Shown here: positions 23,645 to 35,869 of the stretch, one piece after another
Layout of the letters: each line of letters begins with the position of its first letter
Position numbering within the stretch: the first letter of the stretch is position 1
Assembly: GCA_947471745.1 (NCBI GenBank)
Contig: CANJKZ010000173.1
Coordinates: forward strand, 248,001 to 312,000
Source: Closterium sp. Naga37s-1
Lineage: Eukaryota > Streptophyta > Zygnematophyceae > Desmidiales > Closteriaceae
DNA: 64,000 bases
Direction: 5' to 3'
Position numbers and translations under genes: made by a program
The notes under the pieces: model-generated
Told to the model about the DNA's origin: nothing
The model's database searches: none
What the model saw: only the letters and a program-made list of their open reading frames with translations

Positions 23645-24670
23645 ATGGCTACCCCTAGTGTCCTCGCTTTTGACGCTGAGGGTCGGGCCATTGACTTTGA
23701 CGTCTGGATAGATGACCTGCAGCTTTTCTTACAGTGCGACAGGGCAGACGGCCTCTCCCTCTTTGACCTCACTTCTGGTGCCTCTCCTGCCCCCGCTGCT
23801 GCTGCTGACGCCACTGTTCGCTCCCAGTGGGCCACGCGCGATGCTGCTGCACGTCTTGCTGTGCGTCGCCACCTACCTACCTCTGAGCGTGCGCACTTTA
23901 GCCAGTACAAGAGTGCTCAGACCTTGTACGACGCTGTAGTTGCGCGCTACTCCTCCCCTGCCACTGCTGCACTTAGCCGCCTCATGCTACCGTACCTCTT
24001 CCCTGACCTTGCTGCCTTTCCCACAGTCGCTGACCTCATTACGCACCTCCGCACTAGTGACACTCGCTACCGCGCTGCGCTTCCTGCAGAGTTCTGCGCC
24101 AAGAACCCCCCCCCCATGTACATCACCCTCTACTACATAGTCACCCGGCTCCCTGACTCCCTTCGCGTAGTCAGGGACCACTTCCTCTCTGTTTGCCCCA
24201 CCACTCTCACCGTTGACCTCCTCGAGAAGTCCCTCCTAGCAGCAGAGAAGAGCATAGTAGCTGTAGGAGCCTCTCGTGGTGACCCTCGCACCCCCATCTT
24301 TGAGGGGTGTTCCCCCTTCCCCCTTTTGCCCTCTGTTGCCTCTGCTGCTGCGGCCGACCTCGTTGGGCTTGAGTCGGTCGGTGCGGCGTCTACCCCTAGC
24401 GGGAGACGCCGCCCTGGCAAGGGCAAGGGGGGCAGGGGCACTGGAGGAGCTAGCGGGGGCGGTGGAGGCGGCGGTGGAGGCGGTGGAGGGGGTGGGGGTG
24501 GCGGTGGGGGTGGTGGCGGGGGTGGAGGTGTCGGTGGTGGCAGTGGAGGCGGAGGCGGCGGCGGCGGTGGCGGTGGGAGCGGAGGTGGCGGCGGTGGAGG
24601 AGGAGGCGGCGGAGGAGGTGGAGCTGGTCGGGGTGGCGCTGCGCAGAGAGTCGGCTCCGGTGGTGGTCAG

Positions 24671-24711
<41 letters not shown>

Positions 24712-27700
24712 CACTCGTGACATCCCCTCCCCTCAGCAGCTCCGTGAGTGGTACGCTGCACGCCAGAGGGGTGGGGGTACTGGTCCGTGCACCTACGTCC
24801 TCCGCACCGGCGACCGCGCGGGTGAGCAGTGCGGGGGTGCGCACTCCACCCAGCGCTGCTTTGGCCGCCTGACGGACGCTTGGCGTCACCAGTTCCCTGA
24901 GGCCACTGAGATCCCCCGCTGGGGTGAGCTGTCTAGGGCGGGTGTGGCTGTCTTTGACCTTGACTTTGATGCTATTCTTGCTGCCATGTATACTGTGACT
25001 ATTAGTGATGAGGGTGACTGTTACCGGTGTTTTCCGCCCGACCCGGGCATTGAGACTGCTGCTCTAGGTACTGGTGAGGCTGCTGCTCTAGGTGCTAGCG
25101 AGGCTGCTGCTCTAGGTGCATCTGCTCCCTCAGGTGCTGGTGAGTCTGCTCTCTCAGGTTCTGCGTCGGCCTCGGCCTCCCACACCTTCACCCTTGACTC
25201 GGGGGCTTCTCGCTCCTTCTTTCGAGACCGCACCACACTCACGCCGCTTGGCCGACCAGTTGCGGTCTCTCTGGCAGACCCCTCTGGGGGTCCTGTCCTT
25301 GCTCACTTCTCCACTGTCCTCCCGTGTCCGGCGGCCCCCTCTGGCACCCTGTCTGGTCTTTACCTCCCCTCGTTCTCTACGAACTTGGTGAGTGGTGCTG
25401 ACCTACAGGATGCGGGGGTTCACCAGTTCACTCCTGGGAGTCAGCGGGTGACCCACTGCACGGACGCTCGGACTGGCCGACACCTGGCCACGTTTACCCG
25501 TCGGCCGGGGTCGAGCCTGTACACCCTGACCACTGCGTCTCCTCCAGTCACTGCGTCTGGTCAGGTAGCTGCGTCAGGTCAGGTGTTTGCTGCAGCGTCC
25601 AGGTCTGGTCCTGAGTCTGCCCCCTGTTCGTGTCGCCTCCTGTCTCACGAGACTCTCCTCTGGCACCACCGCCTTGGTCACCCCTCCCTGCTTCGTCTCC
25701 GAGGCATGGCCTCCCGTGTCCTTGTCTCTGGTCTTCCCCGGTCCCTCCCTCCCCTTCCTCCGGGGCCTGGCCCTACCTGCGTCCCCTGTGTCGAGGGGCG
25801 GCAGCGGGCTGCCCCTCACTCCTCCCAGTTTCCTCCGACAGAGGCCCCGCTGCAGACGCTTCACATGGACGTGTGGGGCCCGGCCCGCGTCCGTGGACAG
25901 GGTCACGAGCGCTACTTCCTGCTGGTGGTTGACGACTACTCGCGTTACACCACAGTCTTCCCCTTGCGCAGCAAGGGTGATGTCACTGAGGTGTTGATCG
26001 ACTGGATCCGCGCAGCTCGTCTCCAGCTCAGGCAGAGCTTCGGTTCGGACTTTCCTGTTCTGCGTCTGCACTCTGACAGAGGTGGAGAGTTCTCCTCTGG
26101 CCTTCTGCGAGCCTACTGTCGAGCACGAGGCATCCGCCAGACCTTCACGCTTCCGGACTCTCCACAGCAAAATGGGATTGCTGAGCGCCGCATTGGCATG
26201 GTCATGGACGTCGCCCGTACGTCCATGATGCATGCGGCTGCCCCCCATTTTCTGTGGCCGTTTGCGGTTCGGTACGCGGCGCATCAGATCAACCTTCACC
26301 CTAGGGTCTCCAGACCGGAGACCTCCCCTGCTTTGCTGTGGACGGGGAAGGTTGGCGATGCGTCTGCGTTCCGTGTCTGGGGATCTCGGGCGTTTGTCCG
26401 CGACTTGTCTGCGGACAAGCTGTCCCCTCATGCTGCTCCTTGCGTCTTCCTTGGCTTCCCCCCTGACGCGCCAGGGTGGCAGTTCTACCACCCCACCTCT
26501 CGCCGTGTTCTGTCCTCCCAGGACGTCACGTTTGACGAGTCGGTCCCCTACTACCGCCTCTTCCCCTACCGCACTCCGTCCCTCCCCCCACCACCGCTCT
26601 TCCTTGTGCCAGGTCCCCCCCCGGTAGACCCCCCCCCCTCAGGGTCCTGCCCCTTCAGGTGTGTCCCAGGTAGACGCAGTCGAGCCTGTCGAGGTTACTA
26701 GTGACTCTGGTGCTGCTGAGGGTGCTGAGCCTAGGGGTGCTGACTCTGGGGGTGCTGAGCGTGTGGGTGCTACGCCTGGGGGTGCTGAGCCTGAGGGTGC
26801 TACTACTGGGGGTGCTGAGCCTGGGGGTGCTGAGCCTGGGGGTGCTACTACTGGGGGTGCTGAGCCTGAGGGTGCTACTACTGGGGGTGCTGAGCCTGGG
26901 GGTGCTGAGCCTGGAGGTGCTACTACTGGAGGTGCTGAGCCTGGGGGTGCTGAGCCTGGGGGTGCTGAGCCTGGGGGTGCTACGCCTGGAGGTGCTGGGC
27001 CTGGGGGTGTGGAGCCTGAGGGAGCTGGGCCTGCTTGTGTGGCGTCTGGCGGTGCTGAGCCTGGAGGTTCTCCGGGTGCTTCGTCTCGGCGGGAGCCACT
27101 CTCTCCACAGGAGCTGCGCGAGTGGTTTGCCCGGCGCTGGAGGCGTGCTGCTGGAGCTGGAGGTTCTTCGGCTACTGAGGGTGCTGGTGCCGCGGGTCCC
27201 GGAGGTGCTCGTACTGGGAGTACTGGAGCTGCTGGGCCTGCAGGTACGACTGGAGCTGGAGCTGCTGAGGGTGTTGACGCTGAGGCTACTGCTGTCGGTC
27301 CTGGAGGCGGGCCTGCTGGGGGTGCTACTGGTGCTGCTGGAGGTACTGGAGCTGGAGTTGCTGCTGGCGCTGGTGCTGCCGCTTGGGGTATTGGTGCTGT
27401 CCCTGCTGTGTCTGGAGTCGCCGCGCGGCCTCGGCCGTACTTCGTTCCGCTCCTTCAGCAGGTTCTTGGTCTCCCGCCTTCTACTGGCCCTTCTCCTCCC
27501 TTCGAGAGTCCACAGCCTGTCCTGTCACAGTTACAGTTACAGCCGGCCTCCCCACTGCCCCTTTGCCTTCTCCTCCTGAGTCCTCTCTTCCTGCTCTTCC
27601 CAACCCAGAGTCGGACTCTCTTCGTGCTGCCAGTCCTACTGTCACGCGTCTCCTTGCTACTGTCGTCACTGGCCCTTCCTTTGCGTCCACTGCTGCGTCT

Positions 27701-29375
27701 GCCCTAGTTGCTGAGCTCGTCGACTTTGCTGCTCGCTGTCGTCTAGACTACGCTGCTTGTCTTGTCGCTGAGTCTGAGTCTGTCTGTCCTCCGTCCGTCG
27801 GGGGTGAGTGTGCCCTTGGCACGGACGTCCTTGAGGACAGGCAGGAGGATTTCCAGTGTTTGGCTGCTGCTTCACCTCATCTCGTGTCCGTACTGCTTAC
27901 CCCTGAGGGAGACCCGGATGCACTTGACATCCCGACTCCGCGCTCTTACGCGGAGGCGATAGAGGGTCCCTACTCCTCTTCAGTGGCAGGCAGCTATGGA
28001 CACAGAGATGGCTTCCTGGAAGTCCACAGGTACCTACGTTGACGAGGTTCCCCCGCCTGGGGCGAACATCGTCAGTGGCATGTGGATTTTCAGGGTGAAG
28101 CGGCCGCCGGGTTCTCCGCCTGTCTTCAAGGCGCGCTACGTGGCTCGTGGCTTCAGTCAGCGGCAGGGAGTTGACTACTTTCAGACCTTCTCTCCCACCC
28201 CGAAGATGACCACTCTTCGGGTACTGCTGCACATAGCTGCTCACCGCGACTACGAGCTGCACTCTCTTGACTTCAGCACTGCTTTCTTGCAGGGCAGCCT
28301 GCACGAGGAGATCTGGCTGCGTCGCCCACCTGGCTTCACTGGGTCTTTTCCTCCTGGCACCCAGTGGAGCCTCCGGCGGCCAGTCTACGGTCTCCGCCAG
28401 GCACCGCGTGAGTGGCACGACACACTGAGGACTACACTTGCGGCTCTTGGGTTTGCTCCCTCTACTGCCGACCCGTCGCTGTTTCTGCGCACCGACACTT
28501 CTTTGCCGCCGTTCTACATCCTCGTGTACGTCGACGACTTGGTCTTTGCCACAGCTGACACTGCTGGACTCGCCCACGTGAAGTCCGAGCTGCAGAAGAG
28601 ACACACGTGCACAGACCTGGGTGAACTGCGCAGCTACCTTGGCTTGCAGATCACCCGGGACAGAGCACGCCGCACCATTACCCTGACTCAGTCACACATG
28701 GTGCAGCAGGTCCTTCAGCGCTTCGGCTTCACGTACTCCTCGCCTCAGGCCACTCCTCTGCCTACTCGCCACTCGCTCTCAGCTCTGCCTTCGGATGAGT
28801 CCGTAGAGTCGAGTGGCCCGTACCCAGAGCTTGTTGGCTGCCTCATGTACCTGATGACCTGCACACGACCTGACCTCGCATACCCTCTTAGCATTCTCGC
28901 ACGCTATGTTGCTCCTGGGAGACACAGACCGGAGCACATGGCTGCAGCGAAGAGGGTGTTGCGTTACTTGTGCAGTACGTCGGGCATGGGGCTTGTGCTT
29001 GGAGGGCAGAGTCCAGTGGTCCTCACTGGGCACGCAGACGCTTCTTGGGCTGACGACCAGGCTACGCAGCGGTCGTCACAGGGTTACACCTTCAGCCTTG
29101 GTTCCGGCTCTGTTTCGTGGCGGGCTACCCGCTCGTCTTCTGTTCTCGGCTCCAGTTGTGAGGCTGAGATCTACGCCGGGGCCATGGCTGCACAGGAGCT
29201 TCGCTGGCTCACCTACCTGCTGACTGACCTCGGAGAGCCGCCTCGTTCTCCTCCAGTGCTGTACGTAGACAACAAGGCCATGCTGGCCTTGTGTCGAGAG
29301 CAGAGACTGGAGCACAGAACGAAGCACATTGCTCTCCGCTACTTCCTTGCTCGTGAGCTACAGCAGCGTGGTCAT
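23645..29375 (+). pseudogene. TE2 gag-pol, no in-frame stops but three frameshifts, 3'-truncated
   Basis: From ATG 23645 the frame is open through capsid-like Gag, Gly-rich linker, poly-Gln (about 24675-24710), zinc knuckle C-X13-C-X3-H-X4-C, protease and integrase to about 26630. There a C-run is two bases shorter than in TE1 and the frame shifts. A 181-bp deletion near 27558, flanked by the 5-mer tgccc, and a one-base T insertion near 27979 shift it again. RT (YVDDL near 28530) and RNase H then read openly to the truncation. At the three positions where TE1 has stops, TE2 has CAG, CAG and CGA. Confidence 0.92.
26700..27070 (+). repeat. Minisatellite coding the integrase-RT linker of TE2
   Basis: Units of 15 bp (ctgagcctgggggtg and variants) code for repeated Glu-Pro-Gly-Gly-Ala. 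The copy number differs from TE1 (4140-4400). Equivalent arrays lie in TE3 (18290-18460), TE4 (33850-33950), TE5 (45600-45800) and TE6 (52130-52370). Confidence 0.8.
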
Positions 29376-29462
29376 TAATGTGGCAATTTCTTCGTGGCTT
29401 TTGTGCAGTTGGCGCATCAGCTCGTCCAGTCACTCTTGCGTCAGGCTAGCACGGTCTCCCAT
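29376..29462 (-). pseudogene. Gypsy Gag start, truncated
   Basis: On minus, ATG at 29460-29462 begins MGDRASLTQE, then an in-frame TGA (29430-29432), then LDELMRQLHKSHEEIAT up to the TE2 junction. The mix of charged and Leu residues resembles the coiled-coil start of gypsy Gag. The position right after LTR and primer site supports the call. Confidence 0.6.
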
Positions 29463-29649
29463 GCTGAAGGACGGCGGCAGGTCTAGTTGCTAGGCGCAGT
29501 CGTGGCTGCACGCGCTTACGAGAGAGCGCAAGGACAGCGGCTTCTAGTACGCTAAGGGGCGTGAGTCCCTTCGAGTGAAAAAACAAAAATTTGGGTTCTG
29601 GTGGTTGCGGAAATGTGCGGTCCGAAAGGAAAGTGGCTCTGATACCAAG

Positions 29650-29841
29650 TGCTACGGGTGCAATGTATCGAGGTAGCGGGGATTGCACTAAGTTGGCAAA
29701 CCAGTACAAAGTATGAGCGAAGGCATGAGCGATTACTTATAATTGAAACATGCAAACGGTAACGAGGTGCGTGCGAGCTAGCTAGTGCGATGCTGGCAAC
29801 AAGGTTCGGGCTAGCCCCGAAGCGTAGGCTGACTCGGGTCA
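29650..29841 (-). repeat. Gypsy 5' LTR (192 bp)
   Basis: On minus it begins TGACCC and ends GTAGCA, two bases before the primer-binding site TGGTATCAGAGC. It aligns with 8195-8385 with many substitutions. Confidence 0.78.
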
Positions 29842-31039
29842 GGCCAGCGATGCATGGTTTGGCAAATGTAGCGCGTGATAGCGGCAAAACACCGTTATCA
29901 GTAACGGGCGAAGAAACGGTCGGTCCTGTACGCGATGTTGAGATGTGCGGTAAGGAATGTAGAAACAAATCTTTACATACAGGAATGATTGACTTACAGT
30001 ACTGTTTTTTGGGTTGCATAACAACCCTCTACATTTGGTACCACTTTTTTTAGGGTGATTCAAATGAACAGTTCAGTTTTTGTCATGTCCGAAGCACTCG
30101 TAATAACGTTATGAGAACGAGTGCTCCAAAGCTGTGGAGATGACGAAAGCACAAATAATATACGAGTTTCCAAAAAAAAAATGAAACCAAATGTGACATT
30201 TCATTCCATAATCGTCGATAAATACGACGAAAGGAACAATTGGACATCACTGAACATTATTGACGAGAAAACAATCACAAGACATGAATCCAAATCATGT
30301 GCATCAGGGCCTCAAATATCGGGCTTTCTACCTTGATTTGACTGATTTTCATGCTTTTTTTATTTTCCAACCCTGAACTTTCAGCCATTTTTAACACGGA
30401 TTTTTCAGCATTTTTTTCGAAGTGAACACTGAATTTGCAGTCTTATTTATTTTCAAGAACATTGATTGATCAGCGTTGTTTCGAAACACTACGCAAAATG
30501 CGAATCTGACAAGTTGCATATAGATTTACCCGCAATTACATGGAATCCAGAATTTCCGTGATGCCAGCACCGCGTGGCGGGGAATACCTGACAAAATCAC
30601 CCTCACATTCACTTTGAGAGATGTTGTGTTGGCGCGGTGTGTCACTCCATTGGGCGGTTTCACTGCTCCATTGGAGCTGGCCAATGAGAAGATGTGTTAG
30701 ACGTTCGTGCTCGAAGACTGCGAGGCTTCCAGCACTCCTGCTTGCACCTGCGTCGCGATAGGACTTGGTCGTGCTTGCAAGCACTGATGCTCCCACACTG
30801 ACATTGGCAATGTATGCCACGCCGCCCAGGCACCACACTGCCATCCAGGAGCCCTTTCTGCTCCGTGCTCTGCTTCAAACTGGGGTTTCCCTCATTTGAT
30901 CGTGTACCAAGAGGCAGCCAGCCGTTGGTATTCACATGTCACTCGTACCTTGGTTCCTATAGTGCAAACTCTAGCTTATATGTAGTTTTTCAGCGTACCT
31001 ATGCCAGACCCCCATGACGACACGTTTAATGCTGGCAAC
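29842..31039. other. Unassigned interval between gypsy 5' LTR and TE4
   Basis: About 1.2 kb with no recognisable gene. 30000-30530 is AT-rich with many TTTTTCAG-type stretches. A CAGGGCCTC at 30305 looks like a hAT terminus, but I find no matching right end or transposase. A 102-codon minus frame (30536-30844) and overlapping frames have no features I recognise. A short segment near 30990-31035 (minus) could be a continuation of the LINE-like fragment on the other side of TE4. Confidence 0.4.
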
Positions 31040-31229
31040 CATGGCGAAGAGAAGCAAACGAAGCAAAGCTCAGGGTGGATCTCAAGATCACCACGTAGTC
31101 CGAGCACAAGCAAGCGGCCACAAGGCCAGTTCACATGCAGAGTTATAAAAGCACAAGCAGTACAGTGATCAAAACCTAGCAAGAGTAAGCATGCAGGTAT
31201 AGATAGATAGATCACAGTACAAGGCAAAG

Positions 31230-34200
31230 TCAAGCAGCAAGCAAGTGAGGCAGAGTAGGCACAAGGCCTAGAGCAGTGCAGAAACGCTGATGATCACCAA
31301 ACCCAAGGGCCTTGATGAAGATATCAGCAGTGTTGGCCCGAGAGGCCACATAAGCAAGGCAAAGCTGACCACGCTGCTGCAGCACTGGAGCGATAAAGTA
31401 ACGAAGAGCAATGTGTTTCATTTTGTGCTCCAGTCTCTGCTCCTGACACAAGGCAATCATGGCCTTGTTGTCGACGTATAGAACCGGAGGAGAACGAGGC
31501 CGCTCACCCAAGTCGGTCAACAGGTAGGTCAGCCAGTGTAACTCCTGTGCAGCCATAGCCCAAGCGTAGATCTCGGCCTCACGGCTGGAACCAAGCACAG
31601 AAGACGAACGAGTGGACTTCCACAAGACAGAACCAGAGCTGAGACTAAAAGTGTAACCCTGTGACGACCGCTGAGTCGCCTAGTCGTCAGCCCAAGAAGC
31701 GTCGGAGTGTCTAGTGAGTACCACTGAGCCCCGTCTCCAAAAACAAGCCCCATGCCCGATGTACTGCACAAGTAACGCAGCACCCTCTTAGCAGCCCGTC
31801 AGTGGTCTGGTCGGTGTCTCCCAGGCGCAACGTAGCGCGCCAGGATGCTGAGAGGGTACGCGAGGTCAGGTCGAGTGCAAGTCATCAGGTACATGAGGCT
31901 GCCCACAAGCTCTGGATACTGACCACTCGGCTCTACGTACTCGTCCGAAGGTGGATCTGAGAGCGAGTGGCCTGTAGGCAGAGGAGTGGCCTGTGGCGAG
32001 GAGAACTCAAAGCCGAAGCGTTGAAGGACCTGCCGCACCATGTGTGACTGAGTCACAGTGATGGTACGCCGTGCTCTGTCCCAGGTGATCTGCAAGCCAA
32101 GATAGCTTCGCAGCTCACCCAGGTCAGTGCAGGTGTGTCTCTTCTGCAGCTCCGCCTTCACAAGGGTCGGCGCCTCAGTGTCGGCAGTAGCAAAGACCAA
32201 GTCGTCGACGTACACGAGGATGTAGAACGGCGGCAGAGAAGGGTCGGTGCGCAGAAACAGCGATGGGTCAGCAGTCAAAGGAGTAAACCCAAGAGCCGCA
32301 AGTGTCGTCCTCAGTGTGTCGTGCCACTCGCGGGGCGCCTGGCGGAGACCGTAGACTGGCCACCGGAGGCTCCATTGGGTACCCTCAGGAAACGACCCAG
32401 TGAAGCCAGGTGGGCGGCGCATCCCGATCTCCTCGTGAAGGCTTTCCTGCAAGAAAGCTCTCAAAAAGTCGAGGGAGTGCAGCTCGTAGTCACGCTGTGC
32501 TACAACGTGCAGTGGCACCCGAAGAGTGGTCATCTTCGGGGTGGGGAGAAGATCTGGAAGAAGTTTACCCCCTCACGCTGATTGAAGGCTCGAGCAACGT
32601 AACGTGCCTTGAAGGCAGGCGGAGAACCCGGCGGCCGCTTCACTCTGAAAATCCACATGCCATCGACTATGTTCGCCCCAGGAGGGGGAACCTCGTCGAA
32701 GTAGGTGCCTATGGACTGGCAGCACGAGCAAGGTCGGACTCAGAGTCAGGAACGTCAGGAAGAGAGGATGCAGGAGGAGACGACAGAGCAACACGCTGTG
32801 GAACAGAGGAAGGACGACGTGCCATAGTGTGTGTGTCCGGGACTGGTGGAGGGCGAGGACGACGAGCACGACTGACAGTGCGAACAGGGGAGGCAGGACG
32901 AGACTCAGGCTCACGACGCTCTGTCAGGGAGTCTGTCTACGCAGGGTAAGGAGAAGGAGCAGGCAGTGGGGAGCCAGGAAGTAACGGCGGCTGTGACTGG
33001 TCACGCGGAGGACACAGGAGAGGTGGAGTAAGGCCAGTGGAAGACTAAAGACTAAGAATCTGGCGAAGTGCCGAGTAAGGTGGTCGCAGTGATGACTGCG
33101 GCTGCGGGAAGAAAAACGGTGGCCGCTGCGTAGTACCCACAGTACTAGAGCCTCCAGCTCCAGTACCTCCAGCACCTCCAGCTCCAGCACCTCCAGCACC
33201 AGAAGCTCCAGTACCTACAGTACCTCCAGCTCCAGCACCTCCAGTATCAGCAGCTCCAGTACCTCCAGCACCTCCAGCACCAGTACCCCAAGCTCCAGCA
33301 CCAGAGCAGCCTCGCCGAATAACCCACTCGCGAAGCTGCTGCGGCGAGAGAGTCTCCTGGCGATGAGATTGCTGCTACTGTCCAACGCCAGAACCTCCAG
33401 CAGGAGTACCTCCAGCACCTGTACCTCCAGCAGCTCCAGCACCTCCAGCTCCAGCACCTCCAGCACCAACAGCTCCAGCACCACCAGCACCAGCAGCTCC
33501 AGTACCTCCAGCACCTCCAGCTCCAGTACCTCCAGTACCTCCAGCTCCAGCACCTCCAGCACCAGTAGCTCCAGTAGCTCCAGTACCTCCAGCTCCAGTA
33601 CCTCCAGCACCAGCACCTCCAGCACCAGCACCTCCAGCACCAGCACCTCCAGCACCTCCAGCACCAGCACCTCCAGCACCAGTAGCTCCAGCACCTCCAG
33701 CACCAGTACCCCAAGCTCCAGCACCAGAGCAGCCTCTCCAAATAACCCACTCGCGAAGCTGCTGCGGCGAGAGAGTCTCCTGTTGACGAGACTGCTGCTA
33801 CTATCCAACGCCAGAACCTCCCCACCCACGACTCCACCACCACTAGGACTCGCAGCACCCCCAGAGTCAGCACCCCAAGAACCAGCACCCCCAGAACCAG
33901 CACCCCCAGACTCAGCACCCCCAGAGTCAGCACCTCCAAGACCAGCACTTCCGGAGTCCTCACCACCAGTGTCACCACCCCCAGCAGCACCAGAGTCGAT
34001 AGGCTGCGGAGGCGACGAAGACGGCCGAGGCGGAAAACCAGGAGAGGTCTCCAAGCGTGGGGAGCGGCGAGTGGCCGTTGTGTTGTCAGCAGCGGGGTCA
34101 CCCCCTCAGTTGGGCCAGAGGTGTCAGAGGAGACCTCCAACGGCTCAACCAAGCGAGGTGGGGCGACCTGAGACACACCTGAGGGAGCAAGACCCTGTGG

Positions 34201-35790
34201 GGGGAGGGGGTTTACCGCGGGGGGACCTGGAATCAGGAAGAGGGGCGGCAGGGGGACTGGAGAAGACACGTGGGAGTGGAGATGATAGAAGCAGACCGAC
34301 CAGTCAAAGGTGACGTCCTGGGAGGACAGGACGCGGCGCGAGGCAGGGTGGTAAATATGCTAGGGCGGGGCGTCGGTGGGGAAGCCAAGTAAGGCACAGC
34401 CAATAGTGCGAGGGGAGAGCTTGTCCGCGGTAAGATCGCGGACAAGGACAAGTGAGCCCCAGACCTGAAACGGCGACGCATAGCCAACCTCCCCCGTCCA
34501 ACGCAGTGTAGGCGAGGTCTCTGGCACAGAGACACGGGGCCAGAGGTTGAGCTGATGCGCGGCGTATCGGACCGCAAACGGCCACATATAATGGGGAGCA
34601 GCCGCATGGATCATGGAGGTGCGAGCAACCTCCATGATCAAGCCAATGCGACGCTCAGCAATCCCATTCTGCTGTGGAGAGGCCGGAAGCGTGAACGACT
34701 AGGCGATGCCCTCCTCACAACAAAAGTCCTCAAGGAGGCGGGAGGAAAACTCGCCGCCTCTGTCAGAGTGCAGTCGCAGGACCTGAAGGTCCTGCTGAAA
34801 CCGTGCGCTCAGCTGGCGACGAACAGTGCGGATCGAGGGGATCAAAACACCGCGTGCATCCGCCTTTTCAAGGGGAAGACCGTGGTGTAGCGCTTGTAGT
34901 CGTCAACAACCAGCAGAAAGTAGCGCTCATGGTCCTGTCCACGGACGCGGGTTGGGGCCCACACCTCCATGTGGAGAGTCTGCAGAGGAGCAGTTGTCGG
35001 AGGAAACGAGGAGGAGTGAGGAGCGGCGCGCTGCCGCCCCTCGACGCAGGGAAGGCACGGCTGTGCAAGCGAGCGCAGGAGCGGGGGCAGGGACCTGGGG
35101 AGGCCAGAAACAAGGAGACGAGAGTGCATGCCACGCAGGATTTAGGGTTTGCAAAGCTTCCGCAGGAGCAGGCTCACAGGCACCTAGACTGGTAGCCTCT
35201 ACACTACCAAGGACGCGTCGCTGAGAAACCCACTCCCAAAGCTGCTGCGGCGAAAGAGTCTCCGGCTGACGCTACTGCCCCTGCTGACCACCCCCATAAC
35301 CACCGCCTCCACTAGTGACACCACCTGCGGGAGCAGACGTACAGGTACCTACACTCGCCTCCTCGACCAGCGGCTGCACCTCCCTTAACAACGGACGCCG
35401 CTGTTGTAGTGGCCTGGTGGCAGGAGAGAGGGAGAAGTAGTGTCTAACAACAGCGTCGAACAAAGTCTAGGCTGACGTCACATGTCGAAAGTGGTCCCTC
35501 TGGTCGACCGGCAGGAGAGTTCGGACGGCACGCTGTGCGACAGCGTCGCGCTCTGTCCACTGTCTGTAGGCAAGGCTGTCCGCCCGGTACCGCCTCTGCA
35601 CGTCCTCGCCAGCGTCAGCAGCAGGCTCAGTAGGAGTCGTGGGGGGCGGAAGTGACCCCGACGTGTGCTCGAGTAGGGAGACGCTATCTCTAATGAAACG
35701 CCGGAGATGCAAGCGCAGGCACGTAAGCCACTACCCTAACCTGTACGGGCGTCCGTCGGCGTCAACCGCTACGACCGGCGGCGTGGCCAT
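31230..35790 (-). pseudogene. TE4 gag-pol, many stops
   Basis: Gag ATG at 35788-35790 (MATPPVVAVDADG) matches the TE1 start. Stops include TAG just downstream (near 35735), TAG near 35465 (Gln in the homologous TE2 site SAQTL), TAG 35272 (in a Gln-rich stretch), TAG near 34702 (Gln in TE3), TAG near 34362 (Trp), TGA 31799 and TAG near 31682 (Gln in WADDQATQ). Integrase carries HMEVWAP where others have HMDVWGP, so a catalytic Asp is replaced by Glu. RT (YVDDL near 32195) is intact in sequence and RNase H ends at TGA 31230-31232. The linker is a long stretch of short Ser/Thr/Leu or Gly/Ala repeats depending on frame. Confidence 0.85.
33120..33760 (-). repeat. TE4 linker microsatellite-like array
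   Basis: The sequence (ctccagcacctccagcaccag)n fills about 600 bp with 15- to 21-bp periodicity. It codes Gly/Ala-rich repeats in the Pol frame and Leu/Glu or Ser/Thr repeats in others. It lies between integrase and RT as in the other elements but is strongly expanded. Confidence 0.7.
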
Positions 35791-35869
35791 GACGGGCAGT
35801 GGCAGTCAGCAGCAGCGGCGCAAGGGCTGCAGTGGCAGCCGTAGCGGTAGCGGGAGCCTGTAGCGTCAG

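Larger units (their letters stand above)
22596..29375 (+). mobile_element. TE2: Ty1/copia element, 3' end deleted
   Basis: The 5' LTR (22596-22720) is followed at once by a primer-site-like TGGTATCGAGCAGG (22721). Leader, Gag and Pol match TE1 almost throughout. The element stops inside RNase H at about 29375 (after ...LARELQQRG) and continues directly into the start of the gypsy Gag region. The last part of RNase H, the 3' LTR and most of gypsy gag-protease are all missing, so one deletion probably removed both. Confidence 0.93.
8195..29841 (-). mobile_element. Ty3/gypsy chromovirus, old, with three nested insertions
   Basis: Read on the minus strand, the order is 5' LTR (29841-29650), primer site TGGTATCAGAGC (29647-29636), Gag start (29462), a gap, RT (22595-21751), RNase H and integrase (13661-12464), a C-terminal chromodomain-like segment split by the hAT insertion (12463-12331 and 8411-8340), and the 3' LTR (8385-8195). 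TE2, TE3 (with TE7) and the hAT element sit inside it. The LTRs differ at about 25 of 191 positions by eye, so it is old. I find no matching 5-bp target duplication (tacaa against ggcca), which leaves open a rearrangement at one end or two different gypsy copies. Confidence 0.82.

Noticed and set aside
8195..29841. Calling a clean 5-bp target duplication for the gypsy element
   Set aside because: The flanking bases (tacaa on the left, ggcca on the right) do not match, so I do not claim one.
30305..30345. Left end of a second hAT transposon (CAGGGCCTC...)
   Set aside because: No matching right terminus, no 8-bp duplication and no transposase nearby could be found.
33363..34313. Plus-strand Ser/Thr-rich open frame resembling a mucin-like protein
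   Set aside because: It is antisense to the TE4 integrase-RT linker repeat and has no start context or flanking gene structure.
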